Assembly (NCBI GenBank): GCA_002786915.1
Contig: PCUV01000049.1
Coordinates: forward strand, 155,601 to 219,600
DNA: 64,000 bases
Direction of reading: 5' to 3'
Source of the DNA: Comamonadaceae bacterium CG12_big_fil_rev_8_21_14_0_65_59_15
GTDB lineage: Bacteria > Pseudomonadota > Gammaproteobacteria > Burkholderiales > Burkholderiaceae_C
Every line of letters begins with the position of its first letter. The stretch's first letter is position 1. Below the pieces are notes generated by a model. The model was not told where the DNA came from and did no database searches. It worked only from the letters and a program-made list of their open reading frames with translations. Both the position numbers and the translations under genes were made by a program. Positions 1 to 8,841 of the stretch are shown here, piece by piece.

Positions 1-479
1 CGAATCACCTCCGTTATTTGTTCCACACCGGCCTGCGCCAACCACTGCGCCACACTGTCACCGCGCGTGGTGTCCATGCGCATGTCCAGCGGGCCGTTCT
101 GCCTGAAGCTAAAGCCGCGCGCCGGGTTGTCCACTTGCGGCGAGCTGATGCCCAGGTCCATCAGCACCCCCGACACACTGGCCGCAGGCAAGTCACCCAG
201 GTGGCGAAAGCCCAGGTGACGAATGGAAAAACGCGGGTCTGTGATGTCTGCTGCCGCACACAGCGCCTCCGGGTCCTTGTCAAAGGCGATGACACAAGCG
301 CGCTCTGGCAGCCGTGACAGCAGCAGGCGGCTGTGCCCCCCGCGACCAAACGTGGCATCGACAAACACCGGATCAACGTCGCCTGAGTGCGGCAGCGCGC
401 CAAGCAAAGCGTCAACCGCCTCACCCAATAGCACCGTGGTGTGTGTCCATGAGCTTTGCACTGCTACGGGCTTGTCCAT
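1..479 (-). CDS. rsmH: 16S rRNA (cytosine1402-N4)-methyltransferase RsmH, partial (runs off window start)
   Basis: Minus-strand translation [73 protein letters not shown]... shows the RsmH N-terminal and SAM motifs; follows mraZ. Confidence 0.93.
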   Translation of the reverse strand, partial: MDKPVAVQSSWTHTTVLLGEAVDALLGALPHSGDVDPVFVDATFGRGGHSRLLLSRLPERACVIAFDKDPEALCAAADITDPRFSIRHLGFRHLGDLPAASVSGVLMDLGISSPQVDNPARGFSFRQNGPLDMRMDTTRGDSVAQWLAQAGVEQITEVI

Positions 480-626
480 GAATAAACTGTGCATTTGACC
501 GCCGGAGTTGGGATGCAATGCTAGGCGCGAAGCGCGCCGTGCAGCTCTGCTGCACAAGCGATTTGCAACAACGCAGTGCGCCCAAATCGGGCGCCACAAA
601 TGGATAGGTTGTTCGTGGACAAGCCC
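468..626. repeat. 159-bp inverted-repeat (MITE/REP-like) element between mraZ and rsmH
   Basis: Left end GGGCTTGTCCATGAATAAACTGTGCATTTG is the imperfect reverse complement of right end CAAATGGATAGGTTGTTCGTGGACAAGCCC (~24/30). Internal hairpins GGCGCG-AAG-CGCGCC and GTGCAGC-TCT-GCTGCAC. Confidence 0.7.
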
Positions 627-632
627 TCACCT

Positions 633-1070
633 TCAGAAAGCAAAGTCTTTGAAAACATCGGGCATTTCGCCCTGCATGGCCTGCGCTTCCTGCGCGTCGT
701 AGCTGGCCTTGTCCCACAGCTCGAAATAGCTCCCCATGCCCAGCAACACCGCTTCTTTGGTCAGACCGGCGGCAGCACGCAGCTCGGGCGACACCAGCAC
801 CCGGCCGGTAGCGTCCATCTCGACGTCCATGGCGTTGCCCAGAAAGATGCGCTTCCACCACTGCGCCGACATCGGCAGCGTGGCCAGGCGCTCGCGAAAC
901 TTTTCCCATTCGGGGCGGGCAAAAATCATCAGGCAACCGTGCGGGTGTTTGGTGATGGTCAACTGGCCGGACGCCGTGGCCGAGAGGACGTCACGATGCC
1001 GCGTCGGCACCGACAAGCGCCCCTTGGCATCCAGACTCAATGACGAAGCCCCTTGAAACACCGATGACAT
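633..1070 (-). CDS. mraZ: Transcriptional regulator MraZ
   Basis: [29 protein letters not shown]...[23 protein letters not shown]; typical MraZ, upstream of rsmH. Confidence 0.95.
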   Translation of the reverse strand: MSSVFQGASSLSLDAKGRLSVPTRHRDVLSATASGQLTITKHPHGCLMIFARPEWEKFRERLATLPMSAQWWKRIFLGNAMDVEMDATGRVLVSPELRAAAGLTKEAVLLGMGSYFELWDKASYDAQEAQAMQGEMPDVFKDFAF

Positions 1071-1107
1071 CCTTGGTTTGTTGCGTAGGCTTGAGCAGCC
1101 TAAAAAA

Positions 1108-1141
1108 GCACTTCTCACCACAAAATTGCACTTTTTTGCAC
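1108..1141 (-). promoter_or_regulatory. Putative MraZ operator: four 10-bp-spaced GTGS repeats
   Basis: Minus strand reads GTGCAAAAAA GTGCAATTTT GTGGTGAGAA GTGC directly upstream of mraZ; 10-bp-period direct repeats are the known MraZ operator architecture. Confidence 0.8.
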
Positions 1142-1493
1142 TGTAACAGCAAATTTGGGCCACGCAAGCCCTTTTGGTACAAATTTTTACAATGAAATCA
1201 ACGACTTAGGAACGATTTTGGAGGTATTTTTAAGCCAAAAATCGTTCTAAATGAAGCACTTAGAGAGTGCTCTGAAAGTGATGGTTGAAGATTTTTGGTG
1301 GCAACAGCTCAACGCCTGCCCCGACAGAAAACCTCGACCCACGGCAGGGTGCCCGGGTCAGGCGCTGGCAGTTTTTGGGCTAAAAAAGGCTCTAACCCTT
1401 GTTATTAAAGCGCAAGACGCTATCAAAAGAGGTGCGAATTTCAGCTATTTGACCGGACAAATTCCAACTGCATCGTCCGGCCAATACAGCCCG

Positions 1494-1583
1494 TGCCTAT
1501 CTCAACGCGAGCGTTTCAACGGTACAGAAATGGGAAAACGGCGATAAAAAGCCCAGTGGGGCGGCGCTGCTTTCCGAACCCGC
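1494..1583 (+). pseudogene. Fragment of a HigA-type antitoxin gene (partial duplicate of 3062-3150)
   Basis: tgcctatctcaacgcgagcgtttcaacggtacagaaatgggaaaacggcgataaaaagcccagtggggcggcgctgc is near-identical to ~3063-3143 inside the intact antitoxin gene. Confidence 0.85.
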
Positions 1584-1588
1584 TACAG

Positions 1589-1921
1589 CTACACCAAAAG
1601 TGCCTCGACTCCTTTGGCCTCGACCATTTGCAATAACTTTGCCGAGGTCCCGCTGGGGCGCTTGTTGGCAGCGGGCGACTCCCATTTCTGCACTGTTGAC
1701 ACGCTCACATTGAGCATCGTTGCGAAAACCGCTTGGCTGGCTTTCACAATCGTTGTGCGGATGGCCATGACGCGCTCTGGTGTGTAGGCCGGGGGCACTT
1801 CGCAAAGCGCCCGGATGCGCGCCATGTCTGTTTTAGACATGACACCGTAGCTGCTCATGTCTGCCGCTGTATCCAGCAGTTCCTGGAGCATGCGCGCTTC
1901 GTCACTGGTTTTTTTGGACAT
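1589..1921 (-). CDS. higA: HigA/XRE-type antitoxin
   Basis: SQAVFATMLNVSVSTVQKWESPAANKRPSGTSAKLLQMVEAKGVEAL; HTH with the antitoxin-type C-terminus, overlapping the upstream toxin ORF. Confidence 0.85.
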   Translation of the reverse strand: MSKKTSDEARMLQELLDTAADMSSYGVMSKTDMARIRALCEVPPAYTPERVMAIRTTIVKASQAVFATMLNVSVSTVQKWESPAANKRPSGTSAKLLQMVEAKGVEALLV

Positions 1922-2297
1922 GGCATATTTCCTTTAAGAATCCGTCGAATTTCATTTCATCAATTTTTGACAGGGATTGAACTTGCAAATTGGCACCGAT
2001 CAGTTTGACCGCTTCCACAGCAGCATCAGAGAAGTCAGTGCCTGGTGAGCTCTTTTCTCTGCCGAGCAAAAAGAAAATCGCCGCCGCATGTTGTTTGGCG
2101 ACCAATGTTCTTGTTCCACCACTTTTCCCCATCCCTGGCATCGCGACCCGCTTCTTGCAAATGCCGCCACCCAAGTCCGCCTCAAACAAGCCTTGCTCTA
2201 TTTCCCGTGCAGCCCGGCACAATACGTCGTCACCCAGTAATTTCTTTGCCCACCGGTCAAAGGTCTTTGTCTTGAAAACACGTTTTTGATCCGTCAT
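1902..2297 (-). CDS. higB: RelE/HigB-like toxin of a type II TA system
   Basis: MTDQKRVFKTKTFDRWAKKLLGDDVLCRAAREIEQGLFEADLGGGICKKRVAMPGMGKSGGTRTLVAKQ...FFLLGREK; toxin precedes antitoxin. Confidence 0.85.
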   Translation of the reverse strand: MTDQKRVFKTKTFDRWAKKLLGDDVLCRAAREIEQGLFEADLGGGICKKRVAMPGMGKSGGTRTLVAKQHAAAIFFLLGREKSSPGTDFSDAAVEAVKLIGANLQVQSLSKIDEMKFDGFLKEICHVQKNQ

Positions 2298-2306
2298 AGG
2301 GCTAAA

Positions 2307-2327
2307 CTATAGCACATATTACTATAG
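2307..2327. promoter_or_regulatory. Possible HigA operator upstream of higBA
   Basis: CTATAGCACATATTACTATAG: two CTATAG half-sites immediately upstream of the toxin start. Confidence 0.5.
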
Positions 2328-2674
2328 AAAAAAGGCTGTTGATCAAAAACTGCCATCATGTGCGGTAGCAGCCCCAGCGGCAGCATCGGAGCCGAATTGG
2401 GAAACCCGCAAGCGGACTGTCGTGACTGACAGCAATGGGTCTTTATGCATAGCTATACATAAGGGTCTAAAACAGGCTTCAGCCCTTGCTATTAAAGCGC
2501 AATATGCTATCAAAAACGGTGTGCATTTCAGCTATTTGGACGGACAATTTCCAACTGAATCGTCTGGCCAATACAGCCAGTGATGCATACAACTCATCAA
2601 GCAGCCTTCAGATTGCTGCTGAAGATATACAGTCAGTCGATTTGTATTCATTGCACTAAGTGATACCATTAGCC

Positions 2675-2887
2675 ATGCGAGCATTCAAGACACGGACGTT
2701 TTAGCGCTGGGCCGGAGCAAAGGCCGGAGTGGTGTTTTTCCTTTTTGGATTCGAGAAGAACGACCGCAGCAACATCACGGCGAAAGAGTTGGCCCTTTAC
2801 CAGCGCTTGGCGCGTGGATTCTTGAATATGAGCGAAGTCCAGATCACGACTGCGCTGTCAGAACAAGTTTTGATGGAGGTGACATGA
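2675..2887 (+). pseudogene. Decayed HigB/RelE-like toxin (nonsense codon plus internal deletion)
   Basis: In-frame MRAFKTRTF*RWAGAKAGVVFFLFGFEKNDRSNITAKELALYQRLARGFLNMSEVQITTALSEQVLMEVT*; start and end match the toxin family, the middle is missing, codon 10 is TAG. Confidence 0.85.
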
Positions 2888-3186
2888 TGAGCCGAATGAT
2901 CAGTGAATCGTTGGAGACGATGCGCGACCTCGAGCAAATCGGTGTCGTCAGCAAGCAGACCCTGCGTGATTTTGAAGCACAGGCTGTGCCGCCACCCACT
3001 TATACGGCTGAAGCAATCCGGCGCTTGCGCGAGCACTTTCATGTTAGTCAATCCGTATTTGCGGCCTATCTCAACGCCAGCGTTTCAACCGTACAGAAAT
3101 GGGAAAACGGCGATAAAAAGCCCAGTGGGGCGGCGCTGCGTTTGCTTTCGATCATCGAGCGGCGCGGGTTGGAAGTCTTGGTCTGA
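2884..3186 (+). CDS. HigA/XRE-type antitoxin (orphan)
   Basis: MMSRMISESLETMRDLEQIGVVSKQTLRDFEAQAVPPPTYTAEAIRRLREHFHVSQSVFAAYLNASVSTVQKWENGDKKPSGAALRLLSIIERRGLEVLV; overlaps the toxin pseudogene stop. Confidence 0.88.
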   Translation: MMSRMISESLETMRDLEQIGVVSKQTLRDFEAQAVPPPTYTAEAIRRLREHFHVSQSVFAAYLNASVSTVQKWENGDKKPSGAALRLLSIIERRGLEVLV

Positions 3187-3494
3187 AGATACTTTGACAC
3201 CATCAAGTAACACGCCCCTTGGGTAGCCGCTTGGCATTGGGTCATTGAAAGTGCGTACAGCCGCCCGTTCCAGCGCAATGTTGGCCACCCGTTACTTTGC
3301 GACAGTTTTCGCAAAAAAGTCAACCAAAAATCTACGTCAGCAATGGAGAAAATCGTAGTTCGGCAATGCAGCGTCTGCGGTCCTACGGAAGTTCAAATTG
3401 CCCGCCCGGAACCTGTCATTGGTACCAGTAGCCTTGGATTAAGAGTTTCACGGGCATTCCATTCGAGCTGTTGTTTGAGGTGGCAACCTCCGAT

Positions 3495-4264
3495 TTAGCG
3501 GAATTTGTCCCGCGTCTTGTGGTGGAAGTAGACGGCCAGCAGAACGAAGGCCAGCATGAAGCCGCCAAGGGCCATCGCGTCCACGCCAACCGTCCAATAG
3601 GCCTTCTCGCCAAAGCCGATCCGCACCAGATCGGCGCAGTAGGACAGCGGAGAGAACGGCGAGAGCCATTGGCCCCAGTTCGGCATGTCCGCATGCGGAA
3701 TGAAAACGCCGCTGACGAACATCAGCGGCAAGCGCACCAGATTCGAGAGCATCATGACCTGCGAGGGGCCTTCTGTGGCGGGGGCCGACAGCACCACACC
3801 CAACCCAGAGAAGGCCAACGCGCCCAATACAAGGCCACAGACCAGCGCGAAGGGATTTGAAACCACGGCAGAGGTAAACGCCACAGAGCCTGTCAGCGGG
3901 ACGAGCGACAAAAGCACGCCGAACAGTCCGCCAGACAACACATCACCGCCAACAATGGCAGGCAGGCCCGCCGGGGATGTGACAAGCCGCTCATAGGTGC
4001 GCGCCTGGCGCTCCCAGGGCGTCACCAATGGCCCCACCGCCGACGCCGTGAAAAACAACGCCATGGCCACGATGCCGGGCACCATCACAGCTACGGGAGC
4101 GTTATGTCCCGCAGCGAACGACAAATAGAAAAAAACGGGAACACCACACCAAAGGTCAGAACGGGCGGCTTCATGTAATAGACCATCGCGTTCTTCTTGG
4201 CGATGACCAACACCTCCCGCAGTTGCCAGCGAAGTTCGGAGAGCGCGCTAATGCTTGGCAACAT
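3495..4264 (-). pseudogene. ABC-2 type transporter permease, frameshifted at a T7 tract (~4132-4138)
   Basis: N-terminus MLPSISALSELRWQLREVLVIAKKNAMVYYMKPPVLTFGVVFPFF and remainder YLSFAAGHNAPVAVMVPGIVAMALFF...VYFHHKTRDKFR lie in two frames; one added T restores PFFFYLSFAAGHN. Confidence 0.8.
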
Positions 4265-5228
4265 CGCTGCCTCCTGCGGTGATGGAAAGAAACACCTCTT
4301 CAAGCGTCGGCGCGCGCGTGTTCAGGCTGTCAATGGACAGGCCCAAGGCTGTGGCCTTGGTCGCAATTTCTTGGGCGACGCGTCCGGGCTCGGAATCAAA
4401 CACCTGAAACCCGTGGGTGCCCATGACGACCTTGCCCCGATTTTGCGGGAGCACATCGTCAGGCGTGACACCGGTCTGCGCAAAAAGAACCTCGACCGAG
4501 CGCAGCGACGAAACGCGGCCTCGCAGAGCGGCGGGTGTGTCGATGGCGGCCAGCTTGCCCTGGTTGATGATGGCAACCCGATGACAAAGGTGGTCCGCCT
4601 CGTCCATGTTGTGGGTCGTGATGAAGACCGTCATGCCTCGCTCGCGGTTCATCCTCTGGATCACCTCGCGAATCATGTGCGAGCTGGCCACGTCGAGGCC
4701 GCTCGTGGGTTCATCGAGAAAAAGAACCTGCGGATCACTCACCAACGCCATGCACAGCATCAGCCTTTGGCGCAACCCTTTGGAAAGGTCGCGCCCTTTG
4801 TTTGCCTTGCGCGGCAGCAGGTCGAAGATGCCCAGCAACTCGTCTGCGCGGGACAGTCGCCGCGCCTTGGGCACGCCGTGCAACTCCGCCATCAGCAAGA
4901 TGTTTTGCAGCACTGTCAAATCGGCATACACGTTGGCTTCCTCGGGGACCACTCCAATGAGGCACCGTGCTGCCGATGGATGCTTGGCGACATCCAGCCC
5001 AGCGATGCAGGCCCGGCCACTGGTTGGCCGCACGAATCCCGTCAGCATGCGAGCCGTCGTGCTCTTGCCCGCGCCATTGGGGCCGAGGAAGCCAAAGACT
5101 TCGCCTTGGCCCACCTCGAAGCTCACATGTTCGACTGCAATGCGTTCGCCAAAGGCGCGCGTGAGCCCTTGTGCGACGATGGCTTGGGCTTGTATCGAAG
5201 GGGCCGGTTGCGCGTTTTGGGATATCAA
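4248..5228 (-). CDS. ABC transporter ATP-binding protein
   Basis: Walker A GPNGAGKST, signature LSKGLRQRL, Walker B VLFLDEPTSGLD. Confidence 0.95.
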   Translation of the reverse strand: MISQNAQPAPSIQAQAIVAQGLTRAFGERIAVEHVSFEVGQGEVFGFLGPNGAGKSTTARMLTGFVRPTSGRACIAGLDVAKHPSAARCLIGVVPEEANVYADLTVLQNILLMAELHGVPKARRLSRADELLGIFDLLPRKANKGRDLSKGLRQRLMLCMALVSDPQVLFLDEPTSGLDVASSHMIREVIQRMNRERGMTVFITTHNMDEADHLCHRVAIINQGKLAAIDTPAALRGRVSSLRSVEVLFAQTGVTPDDVLPQNRGKVVMGTHGFQVFDSEPGRVAQEIATKATALGLSIDSLNTRAPTLEEVFLSITAGGSDVAKH

Positions 5229-5258
5229 GCGCTTCTCAGTGTGTTCGAACCTCGGCTG

Positions 5259-5657
5259 TCAACGGGCAGCCGATATGACCCCTTTGGCGTCATCAATGGT
5301 CCATGAACCCTTCATGTTGGGTGCGGCGGGAAAGCTTTTGAGCTCAATGGCCGCGCCATCTTTGCGAGCAAAGGCATATTTGCCATCCACCAAGATCAGA
5401 ATGGGCGCATGGCCAGTCACACCCACAGCGGCGGCGCGCTTTTCGCCAGCAGGCGTATCCATGTCGATTTCAACCACGCGCGCGTGCTTGCCTTGACTGG
5501 CCAGCCAATCGCGCAGAGGCTTCAAGGCCGACTGCACGGGCGGGTGGGCGAATGCGATGATTTCCACGACGGGTTGCGCGGCCCACGCGGCTCCCATGGA
5601 CAAAAGCAAAGCGGCGGCGGATGCGCTGCTGATCATGGTTCGGCGATTGAGGCTCAT
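5259..5657 (-). CDS. Secreted thioredoxin-fold-like protein lacking CxxC
   Basis: Signal peptide MSLNRRTMISSASAAALLLSMGAAWA then PVVEIIAFAHPPVQSALKPLRDWLASQGKHARVVEIDMDTPAGEKRAAAVGVTGHAPILILVDGK; Trx-like pattern, no cysteines. Confidence 0.65.
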   Translation of the reverse strand: MSLNRRTMISSASAAALLLSMGAAWAAQPVVEIIAFAHPPVQSALKPLRDWLASQGKHARVVEIDMDTPAGEKRAAAVGVTGHAPILILVDGKYAFARKDGAAIELKSFPAAPNMKGSWTIDDAKGVISAAR

Positions 5658-5707
5658 ATTTGGATTCCTTCTGATGTGTTGGTTGGGCGCGCTACAAAGG
5701 GACGCGA

Positions 5708-6466
5708 TCACTTGCAGTTGTTGTGCAGCTTCCACTTCTCTTCGTGTCCAAGCGCTTTGGCAAAGTCGGGTACCTTGCAGCGCTCGGCTTCGGCGGGATC
5801 GATGGGCGCTGCTGGCTGGACGGCGACAGGTGGCTCAAACTCGGCGGCGCGCTTGGGAGCCGTGCTGTAAACCCACTGCGCAATGGCTCCGACCGCCACG
5901 GCGAACGCGATGACAATGGCCGTTTGTGCAAGAGACGTAGACGATGCTTGGCTTACAGGCATCTCACACACACCACCGGGACAGAGCTGAGCTTTTTCCT
6001 TGTTGAAGAGGTTGTAAATCTTGCAGCCAATGCAGATGCCAAACGCCGACTCAAAAAATAGCAGGGTCAAGCACATCGAGCACACGATCAAGTTGATCGG
6101 CCCGATGACATTGTTGAGCACCACCAGATAGAGCATGGTGGCCGCCAGCACGAATCCGATGGCCCATGCGAATCTCTTTTGCGGCGCGCCGCTCCATTCC
6201 GGCTGCTGCTTGCGCACCATCCACTGCCCCAAAATCATGATCGGCGCAAAGCGTGGATTCACAAAGATTCGGATAGTGAACTCGATCAAAAAACTGACCA
6301 CGAACACCCGTGTGGGCTGAAAGTTGCCGGTGAGCCACGCATTCATGAAGACGATCAGCGCCAAGAAAAACAATATCCCCGCCGCGGCGCGAACCGCCCG
6401 CTCGTTGAGGACGGGAATCTGGTATTCGGGGCGCATTTCACCGAATTGAAGAATGGCATTGGACAT
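5708..6466 (-). CDS. DUF4395-type integral membrane protein
   Basis: Several TM segments with VCSMCLTLLFFESAFGICIGCKIYNLF and CPGGVCEM. Confidence 0.8.
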   Translation of the reverse strand: MSNAILQFGEMRPEYQIPVLNERAVRAAAGILFFLALIVFMNAWLTGNFQPTRVFVVSFLIEFTIRIFVNPRFAPIMILGQWMVRKQQPEWSGAPQKRFAWAIGFVLAATMLYLVVLNNVIGPINLIVCSMCLTLLFFESAFGICIGCKIYNLFNKEKAQLCPGGVCEMPVSQASSTSLAQTAIVIAFAVAVGAIAQWVYSTAPKRAAEFEPPVAVQPAAPIDPAEAERCKVPDFAKALGHEEKWKLHNNCK

Positions 6467-6507
6467 AGGAATCTCACATGAATCGTTGTGCAGAGTATTG
6501 CTCACGA

Positions 6508-6536
6508 ATGATAAATATCATATGATTAAAATCATA
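6508..6536. promoter_or_regulatory. Tandem dyad operator in the divergent promoter region
   Basis: ATGATAAATATCAT followed by TATGATTAAAATCATA; two inverted repeats between the DUF4395 and Crp/Fnr-type genes. Confidence 0.7.
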
Positions 6537-6553
6537 CGAACTGAGATTTACCC

Positions 6554-7171
6554 ATGTTTGCAGATGCCCTTGAAGAACTTCACCAACTGCTGCCGAAGAG
6601 TTTGATTTCCTCCTGCGAGGAGGTTGAGCTAACCAAGGGGACTTGCCTGTTCAAGGCGGGTGACAAGCCCGAGCGCATGTTTTTCGTGGTCAGCGGCGAA
6701 GTGGTCTTGGAGCGGCCCGGACTGCAAGGCTCTTCCGTCATATTGCAGCGCACGCGCAGGGGCTTCGTGAGCGAGGCGAGCCTTAAATCCGCGAAATACC
6801 ACTGCCACGGCCAGGTGGTGGCCAACGCCAAGATTGTTCAGATTCCAATTCGCAAGGTCCGCGACGCAATGGACTGCGATCCGGCCTTTGCGGGGCGCTG
6901 GATTGGCATGCTCAATAAGGAGGTTAAACGCCTGCGCCTCCAATGTGAGCGGCTATCTCTCACCAAGGTGCAGGACCGCTTCGTCCACCTGCTGGAGACC
7001 GAGGGCGTTGACGGTCACTACCCCATCGGGGCAGGCCTCAAGTCTTTGGCGGCCGAACTAGGCGTGACCCATGAAGCGCTCTATCGGTGCGTCTATGCAA
7101 TGGAAAGGCAGGGAAGGTTACTGCGCGCAGATAACAGTTTGCTCTTGGTGTCAGGCTTGATGGATACCTGA
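6554..7171 (+). CDS. Crp/Fnr-family transcriptional regulator
   Basis: cNMP-like N-terminus FKAGDKPERMFFVVSGEVVLERPG and C-terminal HTH LAAELGVTHEALYRCVYAMERQGRL. Confidence 0.88.
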   Translation: MFADALEELHQLLPKSLISSCEEVELTKGTCLFKAGDKPERMFFVVSGEVVLERPGLQGSSVILQRTRRGFVSEASLKSAKYHCHGQVVANAKIVQIPIRKVRDAMDCDPAFAGRWIGMLNKEVKRLRLQCERLSLTKVQDRFVHLLETEGVDGHYPIGAGLKSLAAELGVTHEALYRCVYAMERQGRLLRADNSLLLVSGLMDT

Positions 7172-7374
7172 AAGATACTTGCCTGATGCGACGAACGGCC
7201 TCCGGGCGGAGTTGAACGGGAGCACCGGAAAGCTGGCCTTGGTGTGTAGCCGCTTTGGGTCTTTAAGCGACCCTCAAGCGCATGATCCAGTTCGCCAGCT
7301 TTGGCCAACTACCGCGAGACAAATTGGCTGACATCGCGAGCCCCTGATCCGGGCGACAAGGCAAAAATACGCAT

Positions 7375-7427
7375 CTTTATTGATAGCTGCTTCTGCTTAA
7401 TAGACAAGCGCTTAGGCCTGTTCTTTT
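7375..7427 (+). repeat. Copy of the ~50-bp dispersed repeat (intergenic)
   Basis: TTTATTGATAGCTGCTTCTGCTTAATAGACAAGCGCTTAGGCCTGTTCTTTT. Confidence 0.75.
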
Positions 7428-7466
7428 ACAACATTGCCATCACCCAGACCATAGCGGCTTTGTGTC

Positions 7467-8798
7467 TTAGAGGATATATCTGCTCAGGTCTTCGTTTTTG
7501 CTGAGCTCAGCCAGGCGCGATTCAACGTAGGGGGCGTCGATGTGGATGGTTTGCCCGGCCATGTCGGTGGCACCGAAGCTCACCTCGTCCAGCAGGCGCT
7601 CCATCACGGTTGAAAGCCGGCGTGCGCCGATGTTTTCGGTGCGCTCGTTCACGTCAAAGGCAATCTGCGCCAGTCGCCCGATGCCGTCGTCGGCAAACTC
7701 CACTTGCACCTGCTCGGTGGCCAGCAAAGCCTGGTACTGCTTGACCAGCGACGCGTCGGTCTGCGTCAGGATGGCCACAAAATCGGCCACCGACAACGAT
7801 TGCAACTCGACCCGGATCGGAAAGCGCCCTTGCAACTCAGGAATCAGGTCGCTGGGCTTGCTCAGGTGAAACGCACCCGAGGCAATAAAAAGAATATGGT
7901 CGGTCTTGACCATGCCGTACTTGGTGGACACGCTGGTGCCTTCCACCAGCGGCAACAGGTCGCGCTGCACGCCCTGGCGCGACACCTCGGCGCCATTGCC
8001 CTCAGCGCGCGACGTAACCTTGTCAATCTCGTCGATGAAGACGATGCCGTTTTGTTCCAGCATCTGCAGCGCACGCGTTTTGATGTCTTCGTCGTTGACC
8101 AGCTTGGCGGCTTCTTCGTCGGTCAGTTGCTTGAGCGCGTCAGCAATGCGCAGCTTGCGCGTCTGCTTCTTGTTCTGGTTGAGCTGGCCAAACATGCCGC
8201 GCAATTGCTCGGTCATTTCTTCCATACCGGCCGGACCCATGATCTCCAGTTGGGGCGCGGACTGCGCCAGATCGACTTCAATTTCGCGCTCGTTGAGTTG
8301 GCCTTCACGCAACTTTTTGCGAAAGGTCTGGCGTGCCGCGCTTTCGGGCTCGTTGGCAGGCACCACGCCAAATTCGGCGCGCGGCATTGGGATCAGGATG
8401 TCAAGCACCCGGTCTTCGGCCGCGTCTTGGGCGCGCTGGCGCACTTTCTGTGTTTCGGCCAGGCGCGTCTGCTTGACCGCCACGTCGGCCAGGTCGCGAA
8501 TGATGGCATCCACGTCCTTGCCCACATAGCCCACTTCGGTGAACTTGGTGGCTTCCACCTTGATGAACGGCGCATCGGCCAACCTGGCCAGGCGACGCGC
8601 AATCTCGGTTTTACCGACCCCTGTGGGGCCGATCATCAGGATGTTTTTGGGCGTGATCTCGGCGCGCAGGTCAATCTGCACCTGTTGGCGGCGCCAGCGG
8701 TTACGCAGCGCAATGGCCACCGCGCGCTTGGCCTGCTGCTGGCCGACGATGTGGCGATCAAGTTCGGCAACAATTGCCTGGGGAGTCAGTGAGGACAT
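7467..8798 (-). CDS. hslU: ATP-dependent protease ATPase subunit HslU
   Basis: [37 protein letters not shown]...[15 protein letters not shown]...; adjacent to hslV. Confidence 0.97.
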   Translation of the reverse strand: MSSLTPQAIVAELDRHIVGQQQAKRAVAIALRNRWRRQQVQIDLRAEITPKNILMIGPTGVGKTEIARRLARLADAPFIKVEATKFTEVGYVGKDVDAIIRDLADVAVKQTRLAETQKVRQRAQDAAEDRVLDILIPMPRAEFGVVPANEPESAARQTFRKKLREGQLNEREIEVDLAQSAPQLEIMGPAGMEEMTEQLRGMFGQLNQNKKQTRKLRIADALKQLTDEEAAKLVNDEDIKTRALQMLEQNGIVFIDEIDKVTSRAEGNGAEVSRQGVQRDLLPLVEGTSVSTKYGMVKTDHILFIASGAFHLSKPSDLIPELQGRFPIRVELQSLSVADFVAILTQTDASLVKQYQALLATEQVQVEFADDGIGRLAQIAFDVNERTENIGARRLSTVMERLLDEVSFGATDMAGQTIHIDAPYVESRLAELSKNEDLSRYIL

Positions 8799-8841
8799 GG
8801 TTCGGATGAATGAAAAAAAAGCGACCCCACCCACCAGTGCA

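Noticed and set aside
1251-1547. 98-aa ORF upstream of the antitoxin fragment
   Set aside because: Crosses the dispersed repeat and duplicated block; no plausible protein signature.
4197-5306. 369-aa plus-strand ORF opposite the ABC ATPase gene
   Set aside because: Antisense shadow ORF in GC-rich DNA; the minus strand encodes a clear ABC ATPase.
7704-8792. 362-aa plus-strand ORF opposite hslU
   Set aside because: Antisense shadow; hslU is unmistakable on the minus strand.
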